DNA from: a bacterium
Lineage (GTDB): Bacteria; Verrucomicrobiota; Verrucomicrobiia; Limisphaerales; UBA11358
DNA: 32,194 bases
Reading direction: 5' to 3'
Assembly (NCBI GenBank): GCA_021780375.1
Contig: JAJXYT010000061.1
Location: 1 to 32,194 of the forward strand
Made by a program: the position numbers and the translations under genes
The notes under the pieces: generated by a model
Databases searched by the model: none
The model's input: the letters and a program-made list of their open reading frames with translations, nothing else
What the model was told of the DNA's origin: nothing
Shown: positions 16,048-25,856 of the stretch, one piece after another
How positions within the stretch are numbered: the first letter of the stretch is position 1
Layout of the letters: the number at the start of each line of letters is the position of its first letter

Positions 16048-19000
16048 ATGAAAAGATTCTTTTATTTCAGAATGTCGCTTGCGTTCCTGCTGGTCGGCGT
16101 GCCGCTCGGTGCTCTGGCGGACACGTTCTTTACCGATGATTTCTCCAACGGCAGCACGCTGGACGCATTGAGCGCGCCGGGCGGCACAACGAATGCCTCA
16201 TTTACCAGTTACGACCTGGCCTCCAGCAAGAACGCCACCACCTCGACCATCGGCCCCGGCCTTTTGAGCGGCAAGCTGGGCGGCAACACCACTTCGGGGT
16301 ATTGGGAAGCCCAGGCGCTGTTTGCCACCAACCCGGTGGTCATGGTGGCGCCGGGCGATTATATTGACCTGCAGATCGTCTTCACCAATTCGGCCGGCAC
16401 CCTTTTGACTGGCACGGCTTCGCCGATTTGGGTTGGTTTATTCAACTCGGGCGCGGCACCGGGGACCACCAACCCGCCGGTCGCCGGAGCGCTGGCCAAT
16501 GCGGGCTTGAACACAACCTCCGGCTCCCAGTACGCCACGGGGAATTGCCAGTTGTGGGCCGGTTATGTGGCCCAACTCTATGACGGCGCCGGCTCCAGAA
16601 TCATCACCCGGCCGGTGCAGGATGGAACGGGCACCACTTCGGCCAACCAGGAGTTGCTGGGAAGCGGGGTCAGCGGCGGAACATTCAACAATCCGAGAGG
16701 CACCACCTTGGTGACCAGCCCATTACAAACCTTTGTTCTTGATACCAATACCGCTTATACCATTGACTATCAGATCATGCTCGACCCGGGCGGATCGGGC
16801 AGTCTGATGATCAGCAACACCCTGTACAGCGGCGTGGGCACCGGCGGGTCCATCCTGATGACCAATGCGACGACCACGAGTGCGCCCATCGCCAGCGCCT
16901 TCGATGGGCTGGCCTTCGGCGCCTTTAATCACAATGGCAGCTACAATCCGCAAATAGATGTGTCTTCCATCAGCATTACCGGTCATACCACAATCATCAC
17001 CACACCGCCTACCATCACCAATGAGCCGGTTTCGGTGACGGCCCCGGCCGGCGCTTTTGTCCCCTTCACCGTGGGCGCAACGGGCTTCAACATGATTTAT
17101 CAGTGGCATCGTTATGGCACCAACCTCGTCAACGGCGGCAACATCTCGGGCGTCAACAGCCCCACACTCATTATTTCCCCGGTCACGGCCGCCGATGCGG
17201 CGTCGGGTGCAAACGGCTACTATGTGACTATTACCGGCGCGGGCGGTTACAGCACCAATTCAACCACGGCTTCGCTGACCTTGGGAACCGCCACCAGCTT
17301 GATCTGGTCGGGCAGCGGCAGCGTTTGGGATTTGAATAACACCGCCGACTGGCTCAATCCCAGCAGCCAGGCGACGACCTTCAATTACGGCGATCCGGTC
17401 ACTTTTAATGACACCGGGGTGGCGGCCAACCCGGTCGTGACCTTGACCGGCCAGTATTTGAGCGCTGGCTCCGTGACGGTTAACAGCGCTTCCGGCTACG
17501 TGTTCACCGGCAAGGGCAGCTTTGCCGGGCCGGGCAGTTTGAACTACATCGGCGCCGGTGGCCTGGAGATTGACAATGCCAACACCTACACCGGCGGCAC
17601 CGTTATCAGCAACGCCAGTGCGTATCTCTATCTTAACAACCTGAACGGTCTGGGCACGGGTCCGATCACCTTGGCCCAGGCGGGTGGCAGCATGGAAGTT
17701 GTTCCGACCGGTGGCGCCGCTTATGGGCTAAACGGCGACGTTTCCGTTGCAGACAACTTTACGATTTACTTCGACGGCGATGGTTCTTACGCCGGCGTCC
17801 TTTTTGGCAACCTTTCCGGCACCGGCGGCAAGACTCTGACGCTCGCCCCGAACCCGTTGGTCAACCCGGCCAGCACCAACCGTTACCGGGTTTATGGCGC
17901 CAGCACAGTCTATAATGGAGACCTGGCCCTCGATCCGAATGACCCGCCGGTCGCCAACGCAAATTATACCGGGACGACTTTGGCGCCCTACAATGCCAAC
18001 GGCAGCCAGACCTACAATGGCGTCATCTCGGGAAGCGGCGGAATAGTACAGCGCAGCGGCGGTTCCACCATCCTCAACGGGGCCAATACCTACACCGGCG
18101 GGACCACTCCGACGACCGGGTCGATTGGATTGGGAATTGATTCCACCGGCAACCCCGTTACGGCCGGCCCGATTGGCACCGGCCCGTTGTATCTGGCGCC
18201 CGAACTGCCCAACTCCAGCGGCAGCGGCACCCTCTTCGCCTCCGGTGGCGCCCATGCCATCGCCAATCCGATTCAATATCCCAGCGCGACCAACAATCTG
18301 ACCTTGATCATCGGCGGCACCAACGACCTGACGCTGGCCGGGCCTTTCAGCCTTAACGGCAATGACGGTCTGGGTACGCAAACCAACCGGACTATCGAGG
18401 TGACCGACACCGGCCTGGCCACCATTTCCGGCGTGATCAGCGGTTCGGGCTTTAATCTGGCCAAGACCGGCAGCGGCGTGCTGGCCCTGAATAACGCCGA
18501 AACCTACACCGGCGCCACAACGGTCAACGGCGGCACGTTGCTCGTAAATGGATCGCTTGGCGCGGGCAGCGTCACCGTCACGAGCGGCCGGTTGGGCGGG
18601 TCGGGAACCATTGCCGGTCCGGTCACGGTTGGAAATGGCGGCGGTCTGGCCCCCGGGAACAACGCCATCGGCACGTTGACCATCAACAACACGCTGACAC
18701 TGCAGTCGGGCAGCTCGAATATTTTCGAAGTCAGCCAGACCGCCGGCACGCATGATCAGGTGAATGCGACCTCGGTCAGTTATGGCGGGACATTGTATGC
18801 CACGAATTTGTCCGGCACGCTGGCCCCGGGCGACAGTTTCACTATCTTCAGCGCCGGTTCCGAAACCGGAAACTTTACGACCATTGCCGGTTCGCCGGGC
18901 GCGGGCCTGGCCTGGAGTTTCAATCCGCTCAATGGAGTGCTGAGCGTGGTCAGCGGCGTGGCCACCAATCCCACGAACATCATGGTCTCCGTCAGCAGCG

Positions 19001-19182
19001 GCAACCTGAACCTCTCCTGGCCGGCAGACCACCTCGGCTGGACCTTGCAGACCAACTCGGTGGGGCTGGCGGCCACCAACATGTGGTTCGCGTATCCGGG
19101 ATCAACGTCAGTGACCAATGTGACGATTTCCATTGATCAGACCAGGACCAACGTGTTCTACCGGATGACTTACACTCCATAG
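16048..19182 (+). CDS. Large secreted protein: unnamed N-terminal module, Ig-like domain, autotransporter-associated beta-strand repeats, conserved C-terminal tail
   Basis: Signal peptide MKRFFYFRMSLAFLLVGVPLGALADT; repeats such as NANTYTGGTVIS, GANTYTGGTTPT, NAETYTGATTVNGGTLLVNGSLGAGSVTV; tail LSWPADHLGWTLQTNSVGL...NVFYRMTYTP. Confidence 0.9.
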   Translation: MKRFFYFRMSLAFLLVGVPLGALADTFFTDDFSNGSTLDALSAPGGTTNASFTSYDLASSKNATTSTIGPGLLSGKLGGNTTSGYWEAQALFATNPVVMVAPGDYIDLQIVFTNSAGTLLTGTASPIWVGLFNSGAAPGTTNPPVAGALANAGLNTTSGSQYATGNCQLWAGYVAQLYDGAGSRIITRPVQDGTGTTSANQELLGSGVSGGTFNNPRGTTLVTSPLQTFVLDTNTAYTIDYQIMLDPGGSGSLMISNTLYSGVGTGGSILMTNATTTSAPIASAFDGLAFGAFNHNGSYNPQIDVSSISITGHTTIITTPPTITNEPVSVTAPAGAFVPFTVGATGFNMIYQWHRYGTNLVNGGNISGVNSPTLIISPVTAADAASGANGYYVTITGAGGYSTNSTTASLTLGTATSLIWSGSGSVWDLNNTADWLNPSSQATTFNYGDPVTFNDTGVAANPVVTLTGQYLSAGSVTVNSASGYVFTGKGSFAGPGSLNYIGAGGLEIDNANTYTGGTVISNASAYLYLNNLNGLGTGPITLAQAGGSMEVVPTGGAAYGLNGDVSVADNFTIYFDGDGSYAGVLFGNLSGTGGKTLTLAPNPLVNPASTNRYRVYGASTVYNGDLALDPNDPPVANANYTGTTLAPYNANGSQTYNGVISGSGGIVQRSGGSTILNGANTYTGGTTPTTGSIGLGIDSTGNPVTAGPIGTGPLYLAPELPNSSGSGTLFASGGAHAIANPIQYPSATNNLTLIIGGTNDLTLAGPFSLNGNDGLGTQTNRTIEVTDTGLATISGVISGSGFNLAKTGSGVLALNNAETYTGATTVNGGTLLVNGSLGAGSVTVTSGRLGGSGTIAGPVTVGNGGGLAPGNNAIGTLTINNTLTLQSGSSNIFEVSQTAGTHDQVNATSVSYGGTLYATNLSGTLAPGDSFTIFSAGSETGNFTTIAGSPGAGLAWSFNPLNGVLSVVSGVATNPTNIMVSVSSGNLNLSWPADHLGWTLQTNSVGLAATNMWFAYPGSTSVTNVTISIDQTRTNVFYRMTYTP

Positions 19183-19210
19183 AGAAAAATTGGATCAAAT
19201 GAGTTGTTGT

Positions 19211-19245
19211 AAAAAAGCGGAGCGGGAGACGCTCCGCTTTTTTTT
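19211..19245 (+). terminator. Rho-independent terminator
   Basis: aaaaaagcggagcg-ggaga-cgctccgctttttt followed by further Ts: GC-rich stem, 5-nt loop and a T-run, 29 bp after the stop of the preceding gene. Confidence 0.88.
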
Positions 19246-19283
19246 CAAAACATGCTAATGTTTTGGAAAGTTCGGTGAGATTT

Positions 19284-22200
19284 ATGCAAGATTCGACAAC
19301 GGTTCGGTGCAGTCGTCCGCCTGGAAATTCCAATCCTGGTCTGGCGCCGGCGCGCCGTTTGCCCTTCCCGGGCGGTGCGTCGGCCCGCCCTTGGCTGCGC
19401 GGGCTGGGGATGGTTTTGGTGCTGCTGGGCATGAATGCGGCTTTTGCCGATGTTCCGCTCCCCAATATCAACACCAACAATGTGGTCAACGCGCTTGCCT
19501 ATGGCGCGGCGGGCGACGGGACAAACGACAATACCACCGCGATCCAGAATGCGATCAACGCCGCAGCGGCAGGCGGCCTGACCAACGGCGCCGGCGGCGG
19601 CACGGTGGAAATTCCGGCGGGAACCAACGCCTATTTGTGCGGGCCGATCACCCTCAAAAGCAGCGTGAATTTGCAGATTGACGCCGGCGCCACGTTGCGG
19701 ATGTTGCCGTTCGGGGAATATCCGGTCACCTGGCACACCAACGGCGCCGTCGTCTATTTCGTCGCGAATAACTTCATCACCGGCTCCAGCCTGCACGACA
19801 TTGAAATCAGCGGTTCCGGCTCCATTGACGGGCAGGGCGAGCCATGGTGGCCGTGGGCTAAAACCAACGGCGCCGTGCGGCCGATCATGATCCGGTTGAA
19901 CAGTTGCAACCGCGAGTTGATCCAAAACCTGACACTTTCCAATTCCCCGATGTTCCATATTTCCATCAGCGGCAACAGCGCCGCCAATACCACGGTGCAG
20001 GGCGTCACCATCCGCGCGCCCGCTTCCAGCGCCAATCCGCCTTCACACAACACGGACGCCTGCGACGTGGATGGCACCAACATCCTGGTGCAGAACTGCA
20101 ACATCAGCGTGGGGGACGATGATTTCACCTGCGGCGGCGGCACTTCCTATGTGTTGCTGACCAATAATACCTATGGCGCCGGCCACGGCGTTTCCATCGG
20201 CAGTTACACCGACAGCGGCGTTTCGAACATCACGGTCGTCAACTGCACCTTCAACGGCACCGACAACGGCATTCGCATCAAGTCGGATGCTGGTCGCGGC
20301 GGCCTGGTGCGGAACATCAACTATTACAACCTCGGCATGACGAACGTGGGGTTCCCGATCCAGATTTACGGCTATTACCTTGAAGTCGGCACGCCCAGCA
20401 GCATCACGCCCGCCATTGCCGCCACGCAGACGGTTGCCGCCGTCACCGGCACCACGCCGATGTATCGCGACATCACTTTCAGCAACATCACCGCCACCTC
20501 CGTCAGCGGCCGGCCCATCGGCATCATCTGGGCGCGCACGGAAGCGCCCGCGACGAACATTGTCTTCGACAAGGTCAATATCACCGGCGACCGCAACTTC
20601 TGCCTCTACAATGTCCAGGGCGCACAGTTCATTGACTGCAACCTCACGCCGTCTGCCAGCACGACCACGTTTGCGATGTTCAACGCGCAAGCCGTCATTA
20701 CCAACAGCGCGCCGGCGGGCCAGTGGTTCACTTTTGACGGCTTGACGACGAATGGCTACGGCAATTCGCTGGCCTTCTACAATGCGCAAGGTTCACTGAA
20801 GAACACAAACGCCCTCGACGACGGACCGCTGACGCTCTCGGCCAGCACGTTCACGGTGAGCAACAACCTTACCCTGTTTCCGACCACGGCGCTGAATTTC
20901 GTCCTGGGCGCCAACGCCGCCACGCTCGCCGTGAAAGGAAATCTCACGCTCGGCGGGACGAACAACATTGTCGCCGGTGGCGGATTTGGCAATGGCACTT
21001 ACACGTTGATGACTTACACCGGCGTGCTGGACGGCAATCCGCCCGCGCTGGGAACGACGCCCGCGGGTTACACTTACAGTTTTGATACCAACACCATGGG
21101 CCAGGTGAAGTTGACGGTGGCGCCCATCGCGACTCAACCGCCGCCCGCGCCGGCCAATCTTGTCGCTACGGCCGGCAGCAACAGCGTCACATTGACGTGG
21201 TCGCCCTCCGCGACGGCGACGGGTTACAACGTCAAACGCGCGCTCGTCAGCGGCGGCGAGAACACAACCAATGCCAACATCACGACCACGGGTTACACTG
21301 ACAGGCAGGCCACCAACGGCACGACGTATTATTACGTCGTCTCCGCCGTGAACGGTTTCGGCGAAAGCCCGAATTCCGCCGAGGTGAGCGCCACGCCGCA
21401 GGCGCCATCCTTTGTCATCGTGACCACGAATGTCTTCAGCGACAATTTTTCCGGCAGCACGCTTAATTCAACGTCGCCGACCGCGCCGGCCCCGACGAGC
21501 ACCAGCTATGAATTGATTTCGTCGAAATCCTGGAATCCAACGCCGGCGCACAGCGCGGGGCATTTGCAGTTCGGCATTGCCTCAACGAGCAGCGGCAGCC
21601 TCGAAGTACAGGCGCGGTTCGCAAATCCCGTCACGCTGGCCGACGTGGGCGACAGCGTTTCGTTGACGGTGACGTTCACGAACACCGCCGGCCTCCTGAC
21701 CGGGTCCGGCACCATGGGTTTTGGCCTCTATCAAAGCGGCCGGAATTTTCCCGTGCCCGGCGGGTTGAATGGAACGGCCACCGCCAACTCCAGCAGCAAT
21801 GCCATCGGCAACGCGCAAACCTGGATCGGTTATGTGGGTCAACTTGCGTTCACCGGCGGGAATTGCCGGGTCATGACCCGGCCGGCTCAGTCCGTCTCGC
21901 CGCTTTACAACAACGACCAGGACCTGGTGACCAGCGGCAGCGGCAGTTCCAGCTACAACTATCCGGCCGGCACAACCGTCGGCGCTGCGTCCAGCGCGCC
22001 TTCCGTGACGCTCGCGGCGGGCAATCCGTACACCGAAGTCTTAACCATCGCGCTGGCCGCAACCAACACGCTCGCCATCACCAATTGTCTCTATTCGGGC
22101 ACGGATACGAATGGCCTCTTGTTGTCGCAGTTTGGCGGTGTTGCCTCCGGCGCGACGTATTTGACCAATACCTTCGACGCCCTGGCGGTCGGTTGGCGGG

Positions 22201-22505
22201 AGACCGGCAGTCAGGCCACGGCGATTGACATCAACACGATTGCGGTCAACTCATCCGCCATCGCAGCACTGACAAATTCGGCATCGTCGAATCCAACCAA
22301 TCTGGTCTTTCAAGTCACCGGCGATCAATTGCAACTGTCGTGGCCGGCGGATCATCTGGGTTGGACGCTGCAAACCAACTCCGTCGGGCTGACCGCCACC
22401 CACGCCTGGTTTCCCTATCCGGGATCGGCGTCACTGACTAACGTGGCCGTCCCGATTGATTCGGCCACAACCAATGTATTTTTCCGGTTGATATACACTC
22501 CGTAG
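19284..22505 (+). CDS. GH28 polygalacturonase with fibronectin type III domain, unnamed module and C-terminal tail
   Basis: Start probably MQDSTTVRC at about 19284 (the track start at 19263 is also possible); hydrophobic segment GLGMVLVLLGMNAAFA. GH28 motifs HNTDACDV, VGDDDFTCGGG, GHGVSIGS, IRIKSD; FN3 (PPPAPANLVATAGSNSVTLTWSPSATATGYNVKR); tail LSWPADHLGWTLQTNSVGL. Confidence 0.9.
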   Translation: MQDSTTVRCSRPPGNSNPGLAPARRLPFPGGASARPWLRGLGMVLVLLGMNAAFADVPLPNINTNNVVNALAYGAAGDGTNDNTTAIQNAINAAAAGGLTNGAGGGTVEIPAGTNAYLCGPITLKSSVNLQIDAGATLRMLPFGEYPVTWHTNGAVVYFVANNFITGSSLHDIEISGSGSIDGQGEPWWPWAKTNGAVRPIMIRLNSCNRELIQNLTLSNSPMFHISISGNSAANTTVQGVTIRAPASSANPPSHNTDACDVDGTNILVQNCNISVGDDDFTCGGGTSYVLLTNNTYGAGHGVSIGSYTDSGVSNITVVNCTFNGTDNGIRIKSDAGRGGLVRNINYYNLGMTNVGFPIQIYGYYLEVGTPSSITPAIAATQTVAAVTGTTPMYRDITFSNITATSVSGRPIGIIWARTEAPATNIVFDKVNITGDRNFCLYNVQGAQFIDCNLTPSASTTTFAMFNAQAVITNSAPAGQWFTFDGLTTNGYGNSLAFYNAQGSLKNTNALDDGPLTLSASTFTVSNNLTLFPTTALNFVLGANAATLAVKGNLTLGGTNNIVAGGGFGNGTYTLMTYTGVLDGNPPALGTTPAGYTYSFDTNTMGQVKLTVAPIATQPPPAPANLVATAGSNSVTLTWSPSATATGYNVKRALVSGGENTTNANITTTGYTDRQATNGTTYYYVVSAVNGFGESPNSAEVSATPQAPSFVIVTTNVFSDNFSGSTLNSTSPTAPAPTSTSYELISSKSWNPTPAHSAGHLQFGIASTSSGSLEVQARFANPVTLADVGDSVSLTVTFTNTAGLLTGSGTMGFGLYQSGRNFPVPGGLNGTATANSSSNAIGNAQTWIGYVGQLAFTGGNCRVMTRPAQSVSPLYNNDQDLVTSGSGSSSYNYPAGTTVGAASSAPSVTLAAGNPYTEVLTIALAATNTLAITNCLYSGTDTNGLLLSQFGGVASGATYLTNTFDALAVGWRETGSQATAIDINTIAVNSSAIAALTNSASSNPTNLVFQVTGDQLQLSWPADHLGWTLQTNSVGLTATHAWFPYPGSASLTNVAVPIDSATTNVFFRLIYTP

Positions 22506-22590
22506 AAAATGTTCAGTTGGGATGTCAAACCGCGAGGTGCGGAGTTGCTTTTAAAAAGCCGGCGCATATCCCAACACTGTGGGTGATGCC

Positions 22591-24420
22591 ATGAAGTTGT
22601 CTATTTGCGATAAAGCCGCCGCGACCACGGCGGGAACTGCGCTGCTGTTACTGCTGGCAGGCACCATCTGTCTCGCGGGCCCCCAAGAATATACCGTCGC
22701 GGCGGACGGAAGTGGTGATTTCAGGACTCTCCAGGCGGCGCTGGCCGCCGTTCCGGATGACAACCCCACCCGCATTATTTTTCATATCCGGCCGGGCGTT
22801 TATCAGGGCCAGATTGTCCTGCCCGCCGGCAAATCAAACGTCACCTTCGCGGGAGACGATGCTGCCAAGGTGATATTGACTTATGCCTTGAACATTCACG
22901 AACCGCAGCCGGCGGGCGTCAGCCCGAAATACGCCGGCATTGGGGTGGTCATTCTGGGCGATGATTTTCACGCCGAAAACATCACCTTCCAGAACACCTC
23001 CGGTGATCACGGCCAGGCGCTGGCGTTGCGGGCGGACGGCGACCGGGCGGTATTCAACCATTGCCGAATGGTCGGCTGGCAGGACACACTGAGAGTGGAC
23101 GATGGACGCGATTATTTCACGAATTGTTACATCGCAGGCCGGGTGGATTTCATTTATGGCTCTGCAACGGCGGTGTTTGACCATTGTGAAATTCACAGCC
23201 GGAACGGCGGCCACGTGACGGCCGCCAATACGCCACAGGATCAGCCCTATGGTTTTGTCTTTCTTAATTGCAGACTGACCGGGGATTCAAAGCCGTGGAT
23301 CAATCCAACGGGCCAGCCTCGCAATGAGAGCGCGCATCCCATGGCCGATTTGGGCCGGCCATGGCGCCCTTATGCGAGCGTCGCCTATATCCATTGTTGG
23401 ATGGGCGACCACATCAAGCCGGAGGGTTGGAATAATTGGGGACAAGTATCGAACGAAAAGACCGCTCGTTATTTCGAGTACGACAGCACCGGACCTGGCG
23501 CGAATCCGGCCGCGCGCGTGAAATGGGCGCGCCAGTTGACCGACCCACAAGCCAGCGCTTACACCGTCGCGAATATTCTGCATGGGGACGACGGTTGGGA
23601 TCCAACGCAAGGTGCCCGGATCCCGGAGGCTAATGCGACCGCGCCTTCCACTCAGCCGACGGAAGCGGAACGGAATCGGAGTTTGCCGACGCTGTTTATC
23701 GTTGGCGATTCTACCGTGCATAACCGTGCGCCCGGTTTGCTGGGATGGGGCGATGTGATCGGCCGCTATTTCGATGCCCATAAACTCATCGTCGAAAATG
23801 ATGCCAAACCCGGACGCAGCAGCCGCACGTTTCAGACGCAAGGCTGGTGGGCGCAAATCCTGGCGGCCGCCCGGCCCGGTGATTTTGTCCTGATTCAGAT
23901 GGGCGACAACGATGGCGGGCCATTGGACGATACCAACCGTGCCCGTGGTTCGATTCCTGGCATTGGCGGCCAGACCCGGGAAATCTACAACCCGGTTCTG
24001 CACAAACCGGAGGTGGTCCACACTTATGGCTGGTATATGCGGAAGTACGTTGGCGATGCCCGCGCCAAAGGGATGGTTCCCCTCATTTGCTCGCCCGTGC
24101 CGCGATGGCCCAGACACGCGGTCAAGGCCGGTGACGTGGACAAAACCGGCTATGTGGAATGGTCAGCCGAAGTCGCCCGGCAGGAGCATGTGTTCTTCAT
24201 CGATTTGAATCATCTGGTCCTGAGTCATTACGTCGGCCTGACGCCGCAGGAAATCAAAGCGAAATATTTCACTGCCCGTGACAATACCCACGCCAGTCCG
24301 GCCGGCGCAGCGCTGAACGCCTCCGCGGTCATCGAGGGCTTGCGCGCGCTGAAGGATTGTGCGTTGAACGACTATTTGCGGAACCCGCCCGGCGTGTCTG
24401 AGCCAACGGCGGCCAAATGA
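22591..24420 (+). CDS. CE8 pectinesterase fused to a CE12-like rhamnogalacturonan acetylesterase (SGNH)
   Basis: CE8 motifs GWQDTLRVDDGRDYFTNCYIAGRVDFIYGSATAVFDHC and LGRPWRPYASVAYIHCWMG; SGNH motifs LFIVGDSTVHN, KPGRSSRTF, IQMGDND, DNTHASPAGA; N-terminal signal peptide. Confidence 0.93.
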   Translation: MKLSICDKAAATTAGTALLLLLAGTICLAGPQEYTVAADGSGDFRTLQAALAAVPDDNPTRIIFHIRPGVYQGQIVLPAGKSNVTFAGDDAAKVILTYALNIHEPQPAGVSPKYAGIGVVILGDDFHAENITFQNTSGDHGQALALRADGDRAVFNHCRMVGWQDTLRVDDGRDYFTNCYIAGRVDFIYGSATAVFDHCEIHSRNGGHVTAANTPQDQPYGFVFLNCRLTGDSKPWINPTGQPRNESAHPMADLGRPWRPYASVAYIHCWMGDHIKPEGWNNWGQVSNEKTARYFEYDSTGPGANPAARVKWARQLTDPQASAYTVANILHGDDGWDPTQGARIPEANATAPSTQPTEAERNRSLPTLFIVGDSTVHNRAPGLLGWGDVIGRYFDAHKLIVENDAKPGRSSRTFQTQGWWAQILAAARPGDFVLIQMGDNDGGPLDDTNRARGSIPGIGGQTREIYNPVLHKPEVVHTYGWYMRKYVGDARAKGMVPLICSPVPRWPRHAVKAGDVDKTGYVEWSAEVARQEHVFFIDLNHLVLSHYVGLTPQEIKAKYFTARDNTHASPAGAALNASAVIEGLRALKDCALNDYLRNPPGVSEPTAAK

Positions 24421-24433
24421 ATTCCCGGAACTC

Positions 24434-25774
24434 ATGAACCGGAACTATTTCGCACTAACGATGACAATTCCAATCACAGCCTTTCTGGCCAGCCTGCTGG
24501 TGTTGGCACCACCCGTCACGCAGCCGGCTCAGGCTCAATCATTTTCCGTTGCTCCCGCGTTGCCGGTAATTCCAGCTCACGTTTATAATATCATCCATTA
24601 CGGCGCGATCGGCGATGGTGTCGCAACCAACACGGCAGCGATGCAAGCTGCCATTAATGCCGCGCAGGATGCCGGAGGTGGCGTCGTGCAAGTGCCGGCG
24701 GGAGTCTTTCTGAGCGGACCCGTCCGGCTGGCCAATCATATCAATCTGCAGATAGACCACGGAGGGACGCTGCGAATGTTGCCGCTCGCCAAATATCCCG
24801 GCGGCACCACCGACCCGGCGAACTTCATCAACGGCTCGAAATTGCACGACATTGCCATCACCGGCTCTGGCATGATTGATGGCCAGGGTGTTCCCTGGTG
24901 GCCTTACGCCCGGCAACAGGGCGCCCGACGGCCGCGGATGATTTCGCTTTTGTCGTGCGACCGCGTGTTGATTCAAGACGTCACGCTGAGCAATTCGCCG
25001 ATGTTCCACATCGCCATTGGCGGCAGATCGGCCAACGTCACCGTCCGCGGTGTCACCATCCGCGCGAATCCCTCAACCGATCCGGTTCACCCCGGCCACA
25101 ACACGGACGCGTGCGATGTCAGCGGCACCAATATTTTGATAGAAAACTGCAACGTGAGCGTGGGGGACGATGACTTTACCTGCGGCGGCGGCACGGCGGA
25201 TGTCCTTATCACCAACTGCACGTACGGTTATGGTCATGGTGTTTCCATCGGCAGTCATACTTACGGCGGCGTGTCAAACCTCACCGTCATCAATTGCACC
25301 TTCAATAACACAGAACAAGGCATTCGGATCAAATCCGACCGCGATCGCGGCGGCTTGGTGCGCCATCTTTATTACCTGAACCTCCACATGACCAACGTGG
25401 ATTGTCCAATTCTGATCTACGGTTCCTACATGGCCACCAACCGTGTTTACCGTAATTTGAACAAGCTCACGCCCGCCGCCGCCGCCAGCTATCCGAGCCA
25501 TGCGGTTGAAGCCCGCACTCCGATCTACCGTGACATCACGTTCAGCAACCTCACGGCCACGGTGCAACCCGGACGCCGGGCGGGTTTGATCTGGGGATTG
25601 CCGGAAATGCCGGTCACCAATGTGTTGCTGCAGCGGGTCAACATCACCGCCGACCGGCCCTTTGGCATCTATGACGCGCGCGGTGTCCGGCTGGTGGATT
25701 GCCGGATCATCACCCCGGACGGCGTCAACCAACTTTCAAGCACCAACGCCCAGGTCGCGATTTCTCCCCGGTGA
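24434..25774 (+). CDS. GH28 polygalacturonase, short single-domain paralog of the 19.3-22.5 kb GH28
   Basis: Signal peptide; GH28 motifs HNTDACDVSGTNILIENCNVSVGDDDFTCGGGTADVLITNCTYGYGHGVSIGS, GIRIKSDRDRGGLVRHLYY. Confidence 0.93.
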   Translation: MNRNYFALTMTIPITAFLASLLVLAPPVTQPAQAQSFSVAPALPVIPAHVYNIIHYGAIGDGVATNTAAMQAAINAAQDAGGGVVQVPAGVFLSGPVRLANHINLQIDHGGTLRMLPLAKYPGGTTDPANFINGSKLHDIAITGSGMIDGQGVPWWPYARQQGARRPRMISLLSCDRVLIQDVTLSNSPMFHIAIGGRSANVTVRGVTIRANPSTDPVHPGHNTDACDVSGTNILIENCNVSVGDDDFTCGGGTADVLITNCTYGYGHGVSIGSHTYGGVSNLTVINCTFNNTEQGIRIKSDRDRGGLVRHLYYLNLHMTNVDCPILIYGSYMATNRVYRNLNKLTPAAAASYPSHAVEARTPIYRDITFSNLTATVQPGRRAGLIWGLPEMPVTNVLLQRVNITADRPFGIYDARGVRLVDCRIITPDGVNQLSSTNAQVAISPR

Positions 25775-25856
25775 CAAGCTCGCCGGAGCTTTCCATCTGA
25801 ACGGACTTTTGGCCCGCCCTGGCCGTGCTGTTTCTGCCCCTGGTCACTCGTCCGGT

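Noticed and set aside
17728-19032. 434-aa minus-strand ORF
   Set aside because: Opposite a signal-peptide-bearing secreted protein with recognisable repeats; composition (G/A/R-rich) is typical of an antisense artefact.
22517-22574. Inverted repeat ttgggat...atcccaa upstream of the CE8-CE12 gene as a riboswitch or operator
   Set aside because: Only 7-bp arms about 44 bp apart and no other conserved structure; could be chance.
25776-25791. aagctc-gccg-gagctt hairpin between convergent genes as a terminator
   Set aside because: Short stem and no downstream T-run; not convincing.
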